5,582 nt of DNA from JBGPOS01 sp041488155 (GCA_041488155.1 JBGPOS010000132.1:1-5582), one strand, 5' to 3'. Counted from the stretch's first letter, positions 1-4,808 are shown. Notes: generated by a model from the letters alone, not told the origin. Made by a program: numbers and translations.

Positions 1-1
1 C

Positions 2-277
2 CGCTTCGACGCCCTCGGCCTCGTGCCGTTCAACGTCAACCCCCACTACCTCGAGACCGATCCCGCCATGGCACCCCACAGCGAGACGCGCGACGACCGC
101 ATCCGCGAATACCACGTCATCAACGGCAACCCCGTGTTCGCGATCGAGGAGGGCACGCTGATCCGCGTCGAGGACGGTGTTGCGACCGTACTCGGGCGCG
201 GGCGCGTGAAGGTGTTCAGGCGCGGGGCGGCGCCGGGGTGGTACGGCGCAGGCGAACGCCTGCCGCTCCAGTCGTAA
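2..277 (+). CDS. pepE: Peptidase E (dipeptidase E, family S51), C-terminal part
   Basis: The N-terminus lies outside the window; 91 codons remain, open from the left edge to TAA. Peptidase E is a cytoplasmic serine dipeptidase that removes N-terminal aspartate from dipeptides. Visible here are the FNVNPHY motif, whose His (residue 15 of the fragment) matches the catalytic His of PepE, the ETRDDRIREY helix, and EEGTL, whose second Glu lies 35 residues after that His. This is the spacing of the His-Glu pair in enterobacterial PepE. The nucleophilic Ser would lie upstream, outside the window. The tail IRVEDGVATVLG...KVF is the usual C-terminal strand region, so the gene ends normally. An internal GTG at 23 is not the start, because homology continues upstream of it. 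A second copy of the last 47 codons lies at 1877-2020. Confidence 0.8.
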   Translation, partial: RFDALGLVPFNVNPHYLETDPAMAPHSETRDDRIREYHVINGNPVFAIEEGTLIRVEDGVATVLGRGRVKVFRRGAAPGWYGAGERLPLQS

Positions 278-730
278 CGCCGGCGATGGTCGACCCTACC
301 CGAGCGCCTGGTTACTGGGTCAGCGCGAGGTCCCGCTGATACGGAAAAGGCGACCGACCGGTCGCTCGGGTGAAGAAGGCTTCGTAGGTCACGAGCCCCC
401 TCGCTTGTCAGCGTCCAACGCGGTCATCCGGCTATCCACCGATCCTCACCCTATCCTCCACCCGGGACAGATCAGGTCACTCCCACTCGCCAACTCTTCC
501 GGCCTCCTCCCGCTCCTCGCTGGAGTCCAGGGGGAGGGTCAAACCCGCGGACGATCAACCGGCCTGCCGATCTTCCATGCTGTCGCCCATATTGCACACT
601 TGCCATGACAGCCGGGGTCACGCGAGAATTGCCCAGAAACGTACATCGCGGTGCACAAACCTCGCCCGGGGCAGGGGCCGGGCCGGTGAAGCCATGGCGC
701 CCGGCGCGTGCTGCCAGCGGAGGAGGAACG
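278..730. other. Gene-free stretch between peptidase E and the first TA locus
   Basis: About 450 bases with no open frame that reads like a protein on either strand; the frames that are open have scattered codon use and no recognisable motif. It contains one short palindrome (350-365), a CT-rich patch around 470-530, and the ribosome binding site of the next gene (GGAGGAGG at 719-726). No convincing sigma-70 promoter was found for the antitoxin at 731, although one is expected here. Confidence 0.5.
350..365. promoter_or_regulatory. Palindrome, possible regulator binding site
   Basis: GCGACCG and CGGTCGC form a perfect 7-bp inverted repeat separated by AC. The 2-nt centre is too short for a hairpin loop and there is no T-run, so a protein-binding site fits better than a terminator. 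The ACCGACCGGTCG core resembles operators bound by some TetR-family repressors; that is family knowledge, and no TetR gene is in the window. A chance palindrome in GC-rich DNA is possible. Confidence 0.3.
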
Positions 731-997
731 ATGACACGCGTGTCGATCAGCGAGGCGCGCAGGCGGCTTCCGGAGCTGGTGCGCCAGCTGAAGCAGGACC
801 GGGGCTCGGTCGTGCAGATCACGGTGCGCGACGAGGTCGTGGCGGAACTGCGAGCCGCCCTGCCCGAGCCCGAGCCTGGCGCAGCGGCGCGGGCGCTGCT
901 CGAACTGGCGCGTAAGCTTCCGAAGCCACGGAAGCGAGGTCGGCCCACTGACGTGTCCGCCCACGTCAAGGAGTACCTCTACGGCCGACGGTCCTGA
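731..997 (+). CDS. Type II antitoxin, Phd/YefM (VapB-like) family
   Basis: An 88-residue protein. Residues 1-40 (MTRVSISEARRRLPELVRQL onward, then VVQITVRDEVVAEL) follow the Phd/YefM pattern: a short strand, a helix starting SISEARRRLPEL, then two strands carrying the DNA-binding dimer. The C-terminal half is Arg/Lys- and Pro-rich (KLPKPRKRGRPTD) and ends in a helix, the place where such antitoxins wrap the toxin. The ATG is chosen because GGAGGAGG ends 4 nt upstream; a longer in-frame opening from 605 has no such site and no homology-like residues. Its role would be to neutralise the PIN toxin encoded directly downstream and to repress its own operon. The stop codon context is TCC TGA, relevant to the next gene. 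Confidence 0.75.
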   Translation: MTRVSISEARRRLPELVRQLKQDRGSVVQITVRDEVVAELRAALPEPEPGAAARALLELARKLPKPRKRGRPTDVSAHVKEYLYGRRS

Positions 998-1430
998 GGC
1001 AGTCCCTGCTCTCGGTGGACGCGTCTTCTGCGATACCTCGTATTTCTACGCGTGCGCCGACACCGATGACGCGTTCTACGGTCAGGCGTTGGCCCTGTCC
1101 GCCGAGGCCGCGAGTCGCAGAACCCAGCTGTGGACGACATGGGACGTGATCAGCGAGACCATCACGCTCCTTCGCTACCGGCATAGTGCGGCGGCCGCCA
1201 TCCGCTTCCTCGACGAGGTCAAGCCGGGGCTGTACGTCGTGGACTATGACGCAAACGTTCGCGGCGAAGCGGAACAGGCTTTCCGCCGGCACGGCCGCGA
1301 TCACCGCCTCTCGTTCTGCGACGCGATCTCCTTCGTCGTGATCACCACGCTGCTCCAGCACATGCCCTGCTTCGCGTTCGACGAGGATTTCCGCCGGCTG
1401 GGCCTGACCGTCATCCCGGCTCCTCACTGA
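996..1430 (+). CDS. PIN-domain toxin (VapC-like) lacking a normal start codon
   Basis: PIN ribonuclease toxins cleave RNA with four acidic residues around Mg2+ ions. All are visible here: Asp in VFCDTSYFYA (codon 1032), Glu in VISETITLL (1155), Asp in LSFCDAISFV (1320) and Asp/Glu/Asp in FDEDFRRLG (1380-1388). The domain runs to the stop and is about the usual length (some 136 residues from the first strand). The oddity is the 5' end. In this frame there is no ATG, GTG or TTG between the antitoxin stop and the TTG at 1089, and starting at 1089 would remove the first catalytic Asp. The frame is open back through the antitoxin stop, so it may be expressed by a +1 frameshift at TCC TGA, may start at a non-standard codon, or may be inactivated by a one-base indel near GTG 1016. 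The coordinates give the open stretch, not a proven start. Confidence 0.6.
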   Translation, partial: EAVPALGGRVFCDTSYFYACADTDDAFYGQALALSAEAASRRTQLWTTWDVISETITLLRYRHSAAAAIRFLDEVKPGLYVVDYDANVRGEAEQAFRRHGRDHRLSFCDAISFVVITTLLQHMPCFAFDEDFRRLGLTVIPAPH

Positions 1431-1582
1431 CGGGCAACGGCCAGCGCCTCTCGCTGCACCCGCTCCCGCAACGCCGTCGGCTTCACGACCCTCGCGCCCC
1501 GGCCAAAGCTCAACACCCATCCAACCACGGGCACCTGATCTCGCCATGAACGGGTACGATAGGCGACATCGACGTGGAGAGG
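1424..1582 (-). pseudogene. C-terminal remnant of a WYL-domain transcriptional regulator
   Basis: The minus strand reads ...VVGWVLSFGRGARVVKPTAL, then RERVQREALAVARQ and a stop. This matches the C-terminal signature of YafY-type WYL regulators, where a WVLSFG turn is followed by a strand and an LRE-containing helix at the extreme C-terminus. The preceding RPLHVDVAYRTRSW may be the strand before it, less certainly. The helix-turn-helix and WYL core are absent from the upstream side (1583-1876), so only the last 37-50 codons survive. Its stop overlaps the convergent PIN toxin stop by 7 nt. WYL proteins are common regulators in defence and accessory regions, but this fragment cannot bind DNA or ligand. 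It could also be a chance resemblance; the WVLSFG-to-stop segment is the firm part. Confidence 0.5.
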
Positions 1583-1876
1583 CCGGCGCGTCGCGGGCTT
1601 AAGACGGCACGCAAGGTCTTGAGCACAGTCAGTGGACTCCTCGCGCCCAATCTCGACCCTGGACCGCCCGTAGCACAGGACGAGACCGCCTGCGTGCGGC
1701 TACTTGGCGACGATGGCCGGCGGGTCGAGATCGGCCTCGGCGGTGCGTGTGCGCGCCGGTGGCGACATCCGAGCGCGCTGAGCGCTCACGTGCGGCCCGA
1801 CGTCTGCAGGTGAGCCATCGAGCCGTAGCGACGCTGGATCGGGTCCCATTCCTCGGGGTCGTAGAACCGGCACCGC
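1583..1876. other. Unassigned sequence between two gene remnants
   Basis: No gene is assigned. A plus-strand frame open from GTG 1574 to 1813 (79 codons) contains DETACVRLLGDDGRRVEIGL, which has protein-like composition, but it matches no family I recognise and has no clear ribosome binding site. On the minus strand, 1790-1875 contains CRFYDPEEWDPIQRRYGS, also protein-like and also unrecognised. Both are probably shadows or scraps of deleted genes. Confidence 0.35.
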
Positions 1877-2020
1877 CCCGTGTTCGGGATCGAGGAGGGC
1901 ACGCTGATCCGCATCGAGGACGGCGTCGCGACCGTCCTCGGACGCGGCCGCGTGAAGGTGTTCAGCCGCGGCACCGAGCCTACGTGGTACCGCGCGGGAG
2001 ATCGAATACCACTCGGGTAG
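1877..2020 (+). pseudogene. Peptidase E C-terminal remnant (second copy)
   Basis: Reading from CCC at 1877, the frame encodes PVFGIEEGTLIRIEDGVATV then LGRGRVKVFSRGTEPTWYRA and ends GDRIPLG-stop. This aligns residue for residue with the end of the peptidase E gene at 131-277, with about a dozen amino-acid differences plus many synonymous changes. Homology stops abruptly at 1877: the NPH motif, the nucleophile and everything upstream are missing, and there is no start codon or ribosome binding site. It keeps the EEG catalytic Glu but cannot be an enzyme. The divergence, much of it synonymous, suggests an old duplication or a remnant of a separate paralogue rather than a recent copy. Confidence 0.75.
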
Positions 2021-2031
2021 CTGCGGCCGCC

Positions 2032-2056
2032 GTGCCGATCAGCACCGCATCGGCAC
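2032..2056. terminator. Hairpin between convergent gene ends
   Basis: GTGCCGAT (2032-2039) and ATCGGCAC (2049-2056) form a perfect 8-bp stem with a 9-nt loop, and two more pairs are possible beyond one mismatch. It sits in the 39-nt gap between the stop of the peptidase E remnant (plus strand) and the stop of the PIN toxin (minus strand), where a bidirectional terminator is expected. No T-run follows on either side, so it would be an imperfect intrinsic terminator. Confidence 0.4.
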
Positions 2057-2059
2057 CGC

Positions 2060-2479
2060 TCACGCGTCGCCGACGACGGAAAGTCCGCAGGCCCGCGCCG
2101 CCATCCCCAGCGCAACGTCGTGGGTGGCCATGACGATGTCACCGCCGGTGTGCTCGCGCCAGAGGAGCGCCGTGGCGAGATGGATCGCGTCGAGCGTGCC
2201 CAGCTCGGTGGGCAGCGGCTGGGCAGCCCGAGCGAGCACCGGGGCCGTCACCTCCACGACCTCGATGCTCTCGAGGAGCTGGAACACGGTCTGTCGCCGT
2301 CGTGCCAGCTCCCGGTCCGACAGGCCGGCCAGCAAGCGCAAGCGGTCGAGGGTGCGCAGGCACTCGGTTTCGGCCAGCGCGCTCGCCACCCCTGTGCGGA
2401 CAGCCGGCCACTCCCTGAGCGACCCGGCCTGGCGGAGCACCTTACGAAGGAGGACCGACGAGTCGAGGTAGGCGATCAC
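2060..2479 (-). CDS. vapC: PIN-domain ribonuclease toxin, VapC family
   Basis: A 139-residue protein of normal VapC length. The acidic active site is complete: Asp6 in MIAYLDSSVLL, Glu37 in ALAETECLR, Asp97 in LGTLDAIHLATAL and Asp121 in MATHDVALGMAA. The order strand-DSS-helix, helix-AETE, LDAIHLA and ATHD is diagnostic of PIN toxins, which act as Mg2+-dependent ribonucleases, often on tRNA or rRNA. The start is a GTG whose last two bases and the next A form the TGA of the upstream antitoxin (GTGA overlap), so translation is coupled and antitoxin is made first. This is the only toxin of the three TA loci here that looks fully functional. The C-terminus ends 39 nt from a convergent remnant, with a hairpin between them. 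The RNA target cannot be read from sequence. Confidence 0.9.
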   Translation of the reverse strand: MIAYLDSSVLLRKVLRQAGSLREWPAVRTGVASALAETECLRTLDRLRLLAGLSDRELARRRQTVFQLLESIEVVEVTAPVLARAAQPLPTELGTLDAIHLATALLWREHTGGDIVMATHDVALGMAARACGLSVVGDA

Positions 2480-2745
2480 CGCCCGTGCTGCCGCTCCTCG
2501 GCGAGGAGCGCGACGATGTCCACCTTCACGCGCAGCGCAGGCGGGAGCGACACGCGCGCCAGCGGGACTGCCCCCGGCCGTGGGGAACGGACGGTGAGCG
2601 GCCGGCGCTCCGTGTCGAACGGAACGATGCGTGCGACAGGCCTGTCGCGGTCGAGCACGGTGAGCGTGCGCCCACGGCGAACCGCGCGGAGATGCTCGCT
2701 CAGGCGCGCCTTGAGATCGGCGATCCGAACGGTATCCATGACCAT
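2476..2745 (-). CDS. Type II antitoxin, Phd/YefM (VapB-like) family
   Basis: An 89-residue protein (87 if the second ATG, at 2739, is used). The N-terminal half, VRIADLKARLSEHLRAVRRG then TLTVLDRDRPVARIVPF, is the Phd/YefM DNA-binding fold: short strand, helix ADLKARLSEHL, then the two strands ending in ARIVPF. The C-terminal part, Pro- and Leu-rich, should bind and block the PIN toxin, whose gene overlaps the stop by 4 nt. No Shine-Dalgarno sequence precedes either ATG. The predicted promoter places transcription start at the second ATG, which favours a leaderless mRNA and the shorter protein. An 8-bp inverted repeat across the start region is a good candidate for the self-repression site. 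Confidence 0.87.
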   Translation of the reverse strand: MVMDTVRIADLKARLSEHLRAVRRGRTLTVLDRDRPVARIVPFDTERRPLTVRSPRPGAVPLARVSLPPALRVKVDIVALLAEERQHGR

Positions 2746-2766
2746 AATCTAGTCATGAATGGTCAT
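2738..2766. promoter_or_regulatory. Inverted repeat, likely TA operator
   Basis: ATGACCAT (2738-2745) and ATGGTCAT (2759-2766) are a perfect 8-bp inverted repeat with a 13-nt spacer, 21 bp centre to centre, which is two helical turns. A third half-site, GTCAT at 2752-2756, is in direct orientation with the outer GTCAT, spaced 10 bp. One arm lies in the promoter spacer and the other covers the start region, as expected for an autoregulated antitoxin operator. Confidence 0.5.
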
Positions 2767-2774
2767 TTCGTCAA
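2746..2774 (-). promoter_or_regulatory. Sigma-70-type promoter of the intact TA operon
   Basis: On the minus strand, TTGACG (2774-2769, 5 of 6 consensus bases) and TAGATT (2751-2746, 4 of 6) are separated by exactly 17 nt. The predicted +1 falls at about 2739, on the A of the second in-frame ATG of the antitoxin. The TAG of the truncated toxin upstream lies inside the -10 box. Confidence 0.6.
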
Positions 2775-2838
2775 CGAGGCCGGACCCGAAGGACCTCAGG
2801 GGGTAAGCGATCAGGGAACTGGTGTCGACGTCGATCAG
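2749..2838 (-). pseudogene. Truncated PIN toxin, N-terminal remnant
   Basis: Directly after the upstream antitoxin the minus strand reads LIDVDTSSLIAY, the opening strand and first catalytic Asp of a VapC-type PIN toxin (the family usually begins M-I-x-V-D-T-S-S-x-I-A). After Tyr12 the resemblance ends: 17 unrelated codons follow and then TAG. The other three acidic residues and the rest of the roughly 130-residue domain are gone, so it cannot be a nuclease. The first codon is CTG, overlapping the antitoxin TGA as CTGA where ATGA or GTGA is usual. The deletion joins this toxin to the promoter of the next TA operon, whose -10 box contains its stop. Confidence 0.65.
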
Positions 2839-3038
2839 CGGCGATCTTCGCGAAGCGTCTTGAGGTCGATCGAGAACGACACCTTGCCGCGGAGCGCCCG
2901 CAACTTCTCATCGGCCTCGGTGGCGGCCACGAGCTGCAGCCCGTGGCGGATAGTGGCGGTGACACCCTGGCCCGTCCGCTCTCGGGCACGACGGAGAAAT
3001 TCGGGGTCGACGTGGACGGTGACCTTCTGGCTGCGCAT
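2835..3038 (-). CDS. Orphan antitoxin, ribbon-helix-helix type VapB-like
   Basis: A 67-residue protein. Residues 5-12 (KVTVHVDP) form the strand and the following EFLRRARER and VTATIRHGLQLVA helices complete a ribbon-helix-helix DNA-binding unit. The tail, LRALRGKVSFSIDLKTLRED, is the toxin-binding segment typical of small VapB proteins. The ATG at 3038 is chosen because the family starts one to six residues before the KVTVHVD strand. An open frame continues upstream to 3191 but is not homologous and overlaps a response-regulator remnant. No strong Shine-Dalgarno is seen. Its toxin is broken (2749-2838), so it survives as an orphan that may still bind DNA or counter a related toxin elsewhere. 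Its sequence is unlike the two Phd/YefM antitoxins nearby, so this locus has a separate origin. Confidence 0.75.
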   Translation of the reverse strand: MRSQKVTVHVDPEFLRRARERTGQGVTATIRHGLQLVAATEADEKLRALRGKVSFSIDLKTLREDRR

Positions 3039-3187
3039 GCCAGCAAGATTACCAGCACCGATGCCGTGAAACGAAGCGGCGTGACAAGGTGACCGAGACA
3101 TTGTCGTTTCAGAAGTTTCACCACTGATCACCGCGAAAGCGTGGATTGGTCTCTCGAAGACTTCGTGAAGCGGATCGACGAGATCGG
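3039..3187. other. Upstream region of the orphan antitoxin
   Basis: No gene is assigned. TGGTAATCT on the minus strand about 10 nt before the antitoxin ATG could be a weak extended -10 element, without a clear -35. A plus-strand frame from GTG 3141 reads SLEDFVKRIDEIG with GC-ending codons and could be a scrap of an unknown gene. It runs directly into the response-regulator remnant at 3188, so this is a junction. Confidence 0.3.
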
Positions 3188-3272
3188 ACACCCGCGTATC
3201 CTGCGTCTTCTGCTCGCCAGCGCTCAGCGCAGGGACGTGATGGCAATGATCGGGCGCGCCTTTCCGCTGGCC
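3188..3272 (-). pseudogene. Response-regulator remnant 1
   Basis: The minus strand carries PIIAITS, then after a one-base deletion LSAGEQKTQDTRVS, aligning with PIIAITSFALGGDEQRAKDAGAS of the intact regulator at 3739-4113. That is the beta-4 strand, conserved Thr/Ser and the alpha-4 region of a CheY-type receiver. The N-terminal half with the phospho-acceptor Asp is absent. Homology ends at about 3188, before the conserved Lys, at a junction with unrelated DNA. The lipoprotein gene 3273-3704 ends inside the degenerate 5' extension of this remnant. The same deletion is present in the remnant at 4809-4978. Confidence 0.6.
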
Positions 3273-3704
3273 TCACTGCCCCCGCCGGGCTGGGGGTCCT
3301 GGCAGAGTGGGAACGCGTGATCTCTCACGCCGAAGGTGGATCTTGCAGGGACATGGAAAAGAGGCGACGGTAGGAACAAAGGCCGTACCCGTCATCTCGT
3401 CCTCGTCGACCGTCAGTTCGCCTTGCATTGGGCCCCGGCTGAAGCTCAACACCTCGCCATTGACAACCCCCTCCAATTCCCCGCCCCTGAAAGGCCCCGA
3501 AAGCTGGCCGGTCACCTTCGGTCCCCTCTGCTGAAGCACCATCGTTATCCCCCGAGTAAAGTTCGCGCCCGCGTTCGTTGCCGATCCCTCCCAGGTTCCG
3601 GTCACGTCGGTAAGCACCAGCAGATCGCTGACCCAGTCACGCCGCGCGCAGCCGGCATTCGCCAGTACGAGCAGGCCGATCAGCAGCCATCGTGTCCGCT
3701 TCAT
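3273..3704 (-). CDS. Small secreted lipoprotein, copy A
   Basis: A 143-residue protein. Residues 1-18 (MKRTRWLLIGLLVLANAG) are a signal peptide, basic then hydrophobic, followed by Cys19, the probable lipidation site. Asn at -3 is unusual for a lipobox; the two paralogues have Ser. The mature part is beta-rich: VTGTWEGSA, ITMVLQQRGPKVTGQLSG, GELEGVVNGEVLSFSRG and GELTVDEDEMTG alternate strands and Gly turns like small barrel proteins that begin with a G-T-W strand. No enzyme motif is visible and the function is unknown. The C-terminal HLRRERSRVP tail runs into a degenerate regulator sequence and may not be original. AGGTGAG lies just upstream of the ATG, and the response regulator ends 34 nt before it, so they are probably co-transcribed. 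It would be anchored in the envelope. Confidence 0.8.
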   Translation of the reverse strand: MKRTRWLLIGLLVLANAGCARRDWVSDLLVLTDVTGTWEGSATNAGANFTRGITMVLQQRGPKVTGQLSGPFRGGELEGVVNGEVLSFSRGPMQGELTVDEDEMTGTAFVPTVASFPCPCKIHLRRERSRVPTLPGPPARRGQ

Positions 3705-3738
3705 GTCTCACCTCGTCCGTCGCCGCCGACGGCGCACC

Positions 3739-4113
3739 TCACTCTTCGGGGACCAGCTTGCGAATCATCGTGAGCAGGTCGAACGGGCTGTAGGGCTTCG
3801 CCAGGTAGGCGGACGCGCCGGCGTCCTTCGCCCGTTGCTCGTCGCCGCCCAGGGCGAACGACGTGATGGCGATGATCGGCGTGGCGGCGGTGGCCGGCTC
3901 GGCGCGCAGCGTGCGGGTGGCCTCGATGCCGGAGACCTTGGGGAGCTGGATGTCCATGAGAATGAGATCGGGGTGCTGCTCCCGGGCCGCCGTCATCCCG
4001 GCCTCGCCGTCGGGCGCCTCGATCAGGCGGTAGGAGGTGCGCCGCAGGAGATCCCGGACGATCTTCCGGTTCAGCTCGTTGTCCTCGACGTAGAGAATGG
4101 TCTTGGCGCTCAT
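3739..4113 (-). CDS. Single-domain (CheY/DivK-like) response regulator
   Basis: A 124-residue receiver domain with no output domain. All key residues are present: acidic pair Glu10-Asp11 (ILYVEDNELN), phospho-acceptor Asp54 (LILMDIQLPKVSG), Thr84/Ser85 (IIAITSFAL) and Lys106 (AYLAKPYSP). It should accept a phosphoryl group from a histidine kinase and signal through protein contact rather than DNA binding. The ATG is supported by GGAGGG 8 nt upstream (4122-4127) and by an ATGA overlap with the stop of the kinase remnant. The lipoprotein gene follows after 34 nt. It is the only complete regulator in the window, yet its cognate kinase is truncated, so any phosphorylation must come from another kinase. 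Its last third is repeated at 5433-5582. Confidence 0.92.
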   Translation of the reverse strand: MSAKTILYVEDNELNRKIVRDLLRRTSYRLIEAPDGEAGMTAAREQHPDLILMDIQLPKVSGIEATRTLRAEPATAATPIIAITSFALGGDEQRAKDAGASAYLAKPYSPFDLLTMIRKLVPEE

Positions 4114-4299
4114 ACGGTCGTCCCTCCATCCAGACGCAGCGGGATCGCGAAGAAGAAGGTCGAACCCTTGCCCAGCTCGCTCTCCACCCACATCTGGCCC
4201 CGGTGCATCTCGACGAACTTCTTGGTGATGCTGAGCCCGAGCCCGGTGCCCCCGAACTCGCTCGTAATGGTCGCGTCGCCCTGCCGGAACTCCCCGAAG
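4110..4299 (-). pseudogene. Histidine kinase, C-terminal HATPase fragment
   Basis: The minus strand reads FGEFRQGDATITSEFGGTGL then GLSITKKFVEMHRGQMW and GKGSTFFFAIPL. This is the end of a hybrid-type sensor kinase ATPase domain: the F-box-like EFRQGD, the G2 box GTGLGLS, and the last strands ESELGKGSTFFF. The usual first word is FEEFRQ, so one Gly replaces Glu here. The sensor region, the phospho-accepting His box, and the N and G1 boxes are missing; at about 4299 the sequence switches to a response-regulator remnant. Only about 62 codons remain and it cannot bind ATP. The stop overlaps the regulator ATG as ATGA, which shows that kinase and regulator were once a coupled pair. Confidence 0.8.
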
Positions 4300-4342
4300 G
4301 ATGGCAATGATCGGGCGCGGCTTTCCGCTGGCCTCACGGCGC
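4300..4342 (-). pseudogene. Response-regulator remnant 2
   Basis: The same sequence that follows the other two lipoprotein copies is found here: GKPRPIIAI on the minus strand, matching the beta-4 strand of the receiver. It is cut at about 4299, where GCCATC on the minus strand passes straight into the kinase fragment, so the conserved Lys region is missing. It shows that the array was interrupted at this point by the kinase-regulator segment. Confidence 0.5.
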
Positions 4343-4774
4343 CTACCGGACCCGGGGTTCTGACAGCGGGGGAACGCGTGATCTCTCACGCCGGAGGTGA
4401 AGCTGGCAGGGACAGAAAATGTGAAGACCAAGGACCCTACCCGTCATCTCGTCCCCGTCGACCGTCAGTTCGGTCTGGATTGGGCCCTGGCTGAAGCTCA
4501 GCACCTCGCCAGTCACAACACCTTCCAATTGCCCGGACCCGCCCTGGCCCCCGAACCCCCCCGACCACAAAAGCTCGCCGGTCACCTTCGGTCCCCTCTG
4601 CTGAAGCGCCATCGTTATCACCAAAGAACGACTCGTCGTCGTCGCCCTCGCCGTTCCCTCCCAGGTTCCGGTCACGTCGGTGAGCACCAGCAGATCGCTG
4701 ACCCAGTCACGCCGCGCGCAGCCGGCACTCGCCAGGAAGAGCAGGCCGATCAGCAGCCACCTTGTCCGCTTCAT
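4343..4774 (-). CDS. Small secreted lipoprotein, copy B
   Basis: A 143-residue paralogue of copies A and C. The signal peptide MKRTRWLLIGLLFLASAG is followed by Cys19 in a standard lipobox (LASAGC). The region up to VTGTWEG and the segment ITMALQQRGPKVTGEL match the other copies almost exactly. Two segments differ: RATTTSRSLV replaces the loop after the first strand, and LWSGGFGGQGGSGQ, the longest Gly-rich loop of the three, lies before LEGVV. The changes are in-frame. AGGTGAG precedes the ATG, and the 3' end of a regulator lies 34 nt upstream, the same layout as copy A. Function is unknown; envelope location is inferred from the lipobox. The reading frame is intact although its regulator neighbours are not. 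Confidence 0.8.
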   Translation of the reverse strand: MKRTRWLLIGLLFLASAGCARRDWVSDLLVLTDVTGTWEGTARATTTSRSLVITMALQQRGPKVTGELLWSGGFGGQGGSGQLEGVVTGEVLSFSQGPIQTELTVDGDEMTGRVLGLHIFCPCQLHLRRERSRVPPLSEPRVR

Positions 4775-4808
4775 GTCTCACCTCGTCCCTGGCCGCCGGC
4801 GGCACACC

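Noticed and set aside
637..665. Possible promoter for the first antitoxin (TTGCCC with a 17-nt spacer)
   Set aside because: The expected -10 position reads TGCACA, which does not resemble TATAAT.
472..969. Long minus-strand open frames opposite the first antitoxin (165 and 141 codons)
   Set aside because: They are rich in Arg, Ser and Ala, have no domain signature, and lie opposite a gene with a strong ribosome binding site and a family match. They are shadows.
966..1547. Minus-strand 193-codon open frame across the first PIN toxin
   Set aside because: The plus strand carries all PIN catalytic motifs. The minus frame is a shadow, and its 5' end overlaps the WYL tail in a different frame.
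2120..2752. Plus-strand 210-codon open frame opposite the intact TA pair
   Set aside because: Arg/Ser-rich composition without motifs, opposite two well-supported overlapping genes.
3066..3121. GTGAAAC / GTTTCAC inverted repeat upstream of the orphan antitoxin
   Set aside because: The 7-bp arms are 42 nt apart and do not flank a promoter; too weak to call.
3141..3305. Plus-strand reading SLEDFVKRIDEIGHPRILRL and its partial repeats in the other units
   Set aside because: The repeated part (RILRLLLASAQRRDV) is the antisense of the regulator remnants, with the expected regulator residues on the minus strand. Only the short unique part (3141-3187) remains unexplained.
3703..4494. Plus-strand 263-codon open frame across the regulator and kinase fragment
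   Set aside because: The minus strand encodes a complete receiver domain and a kinase G2 box; the plus frame is a GC-driven shadow.
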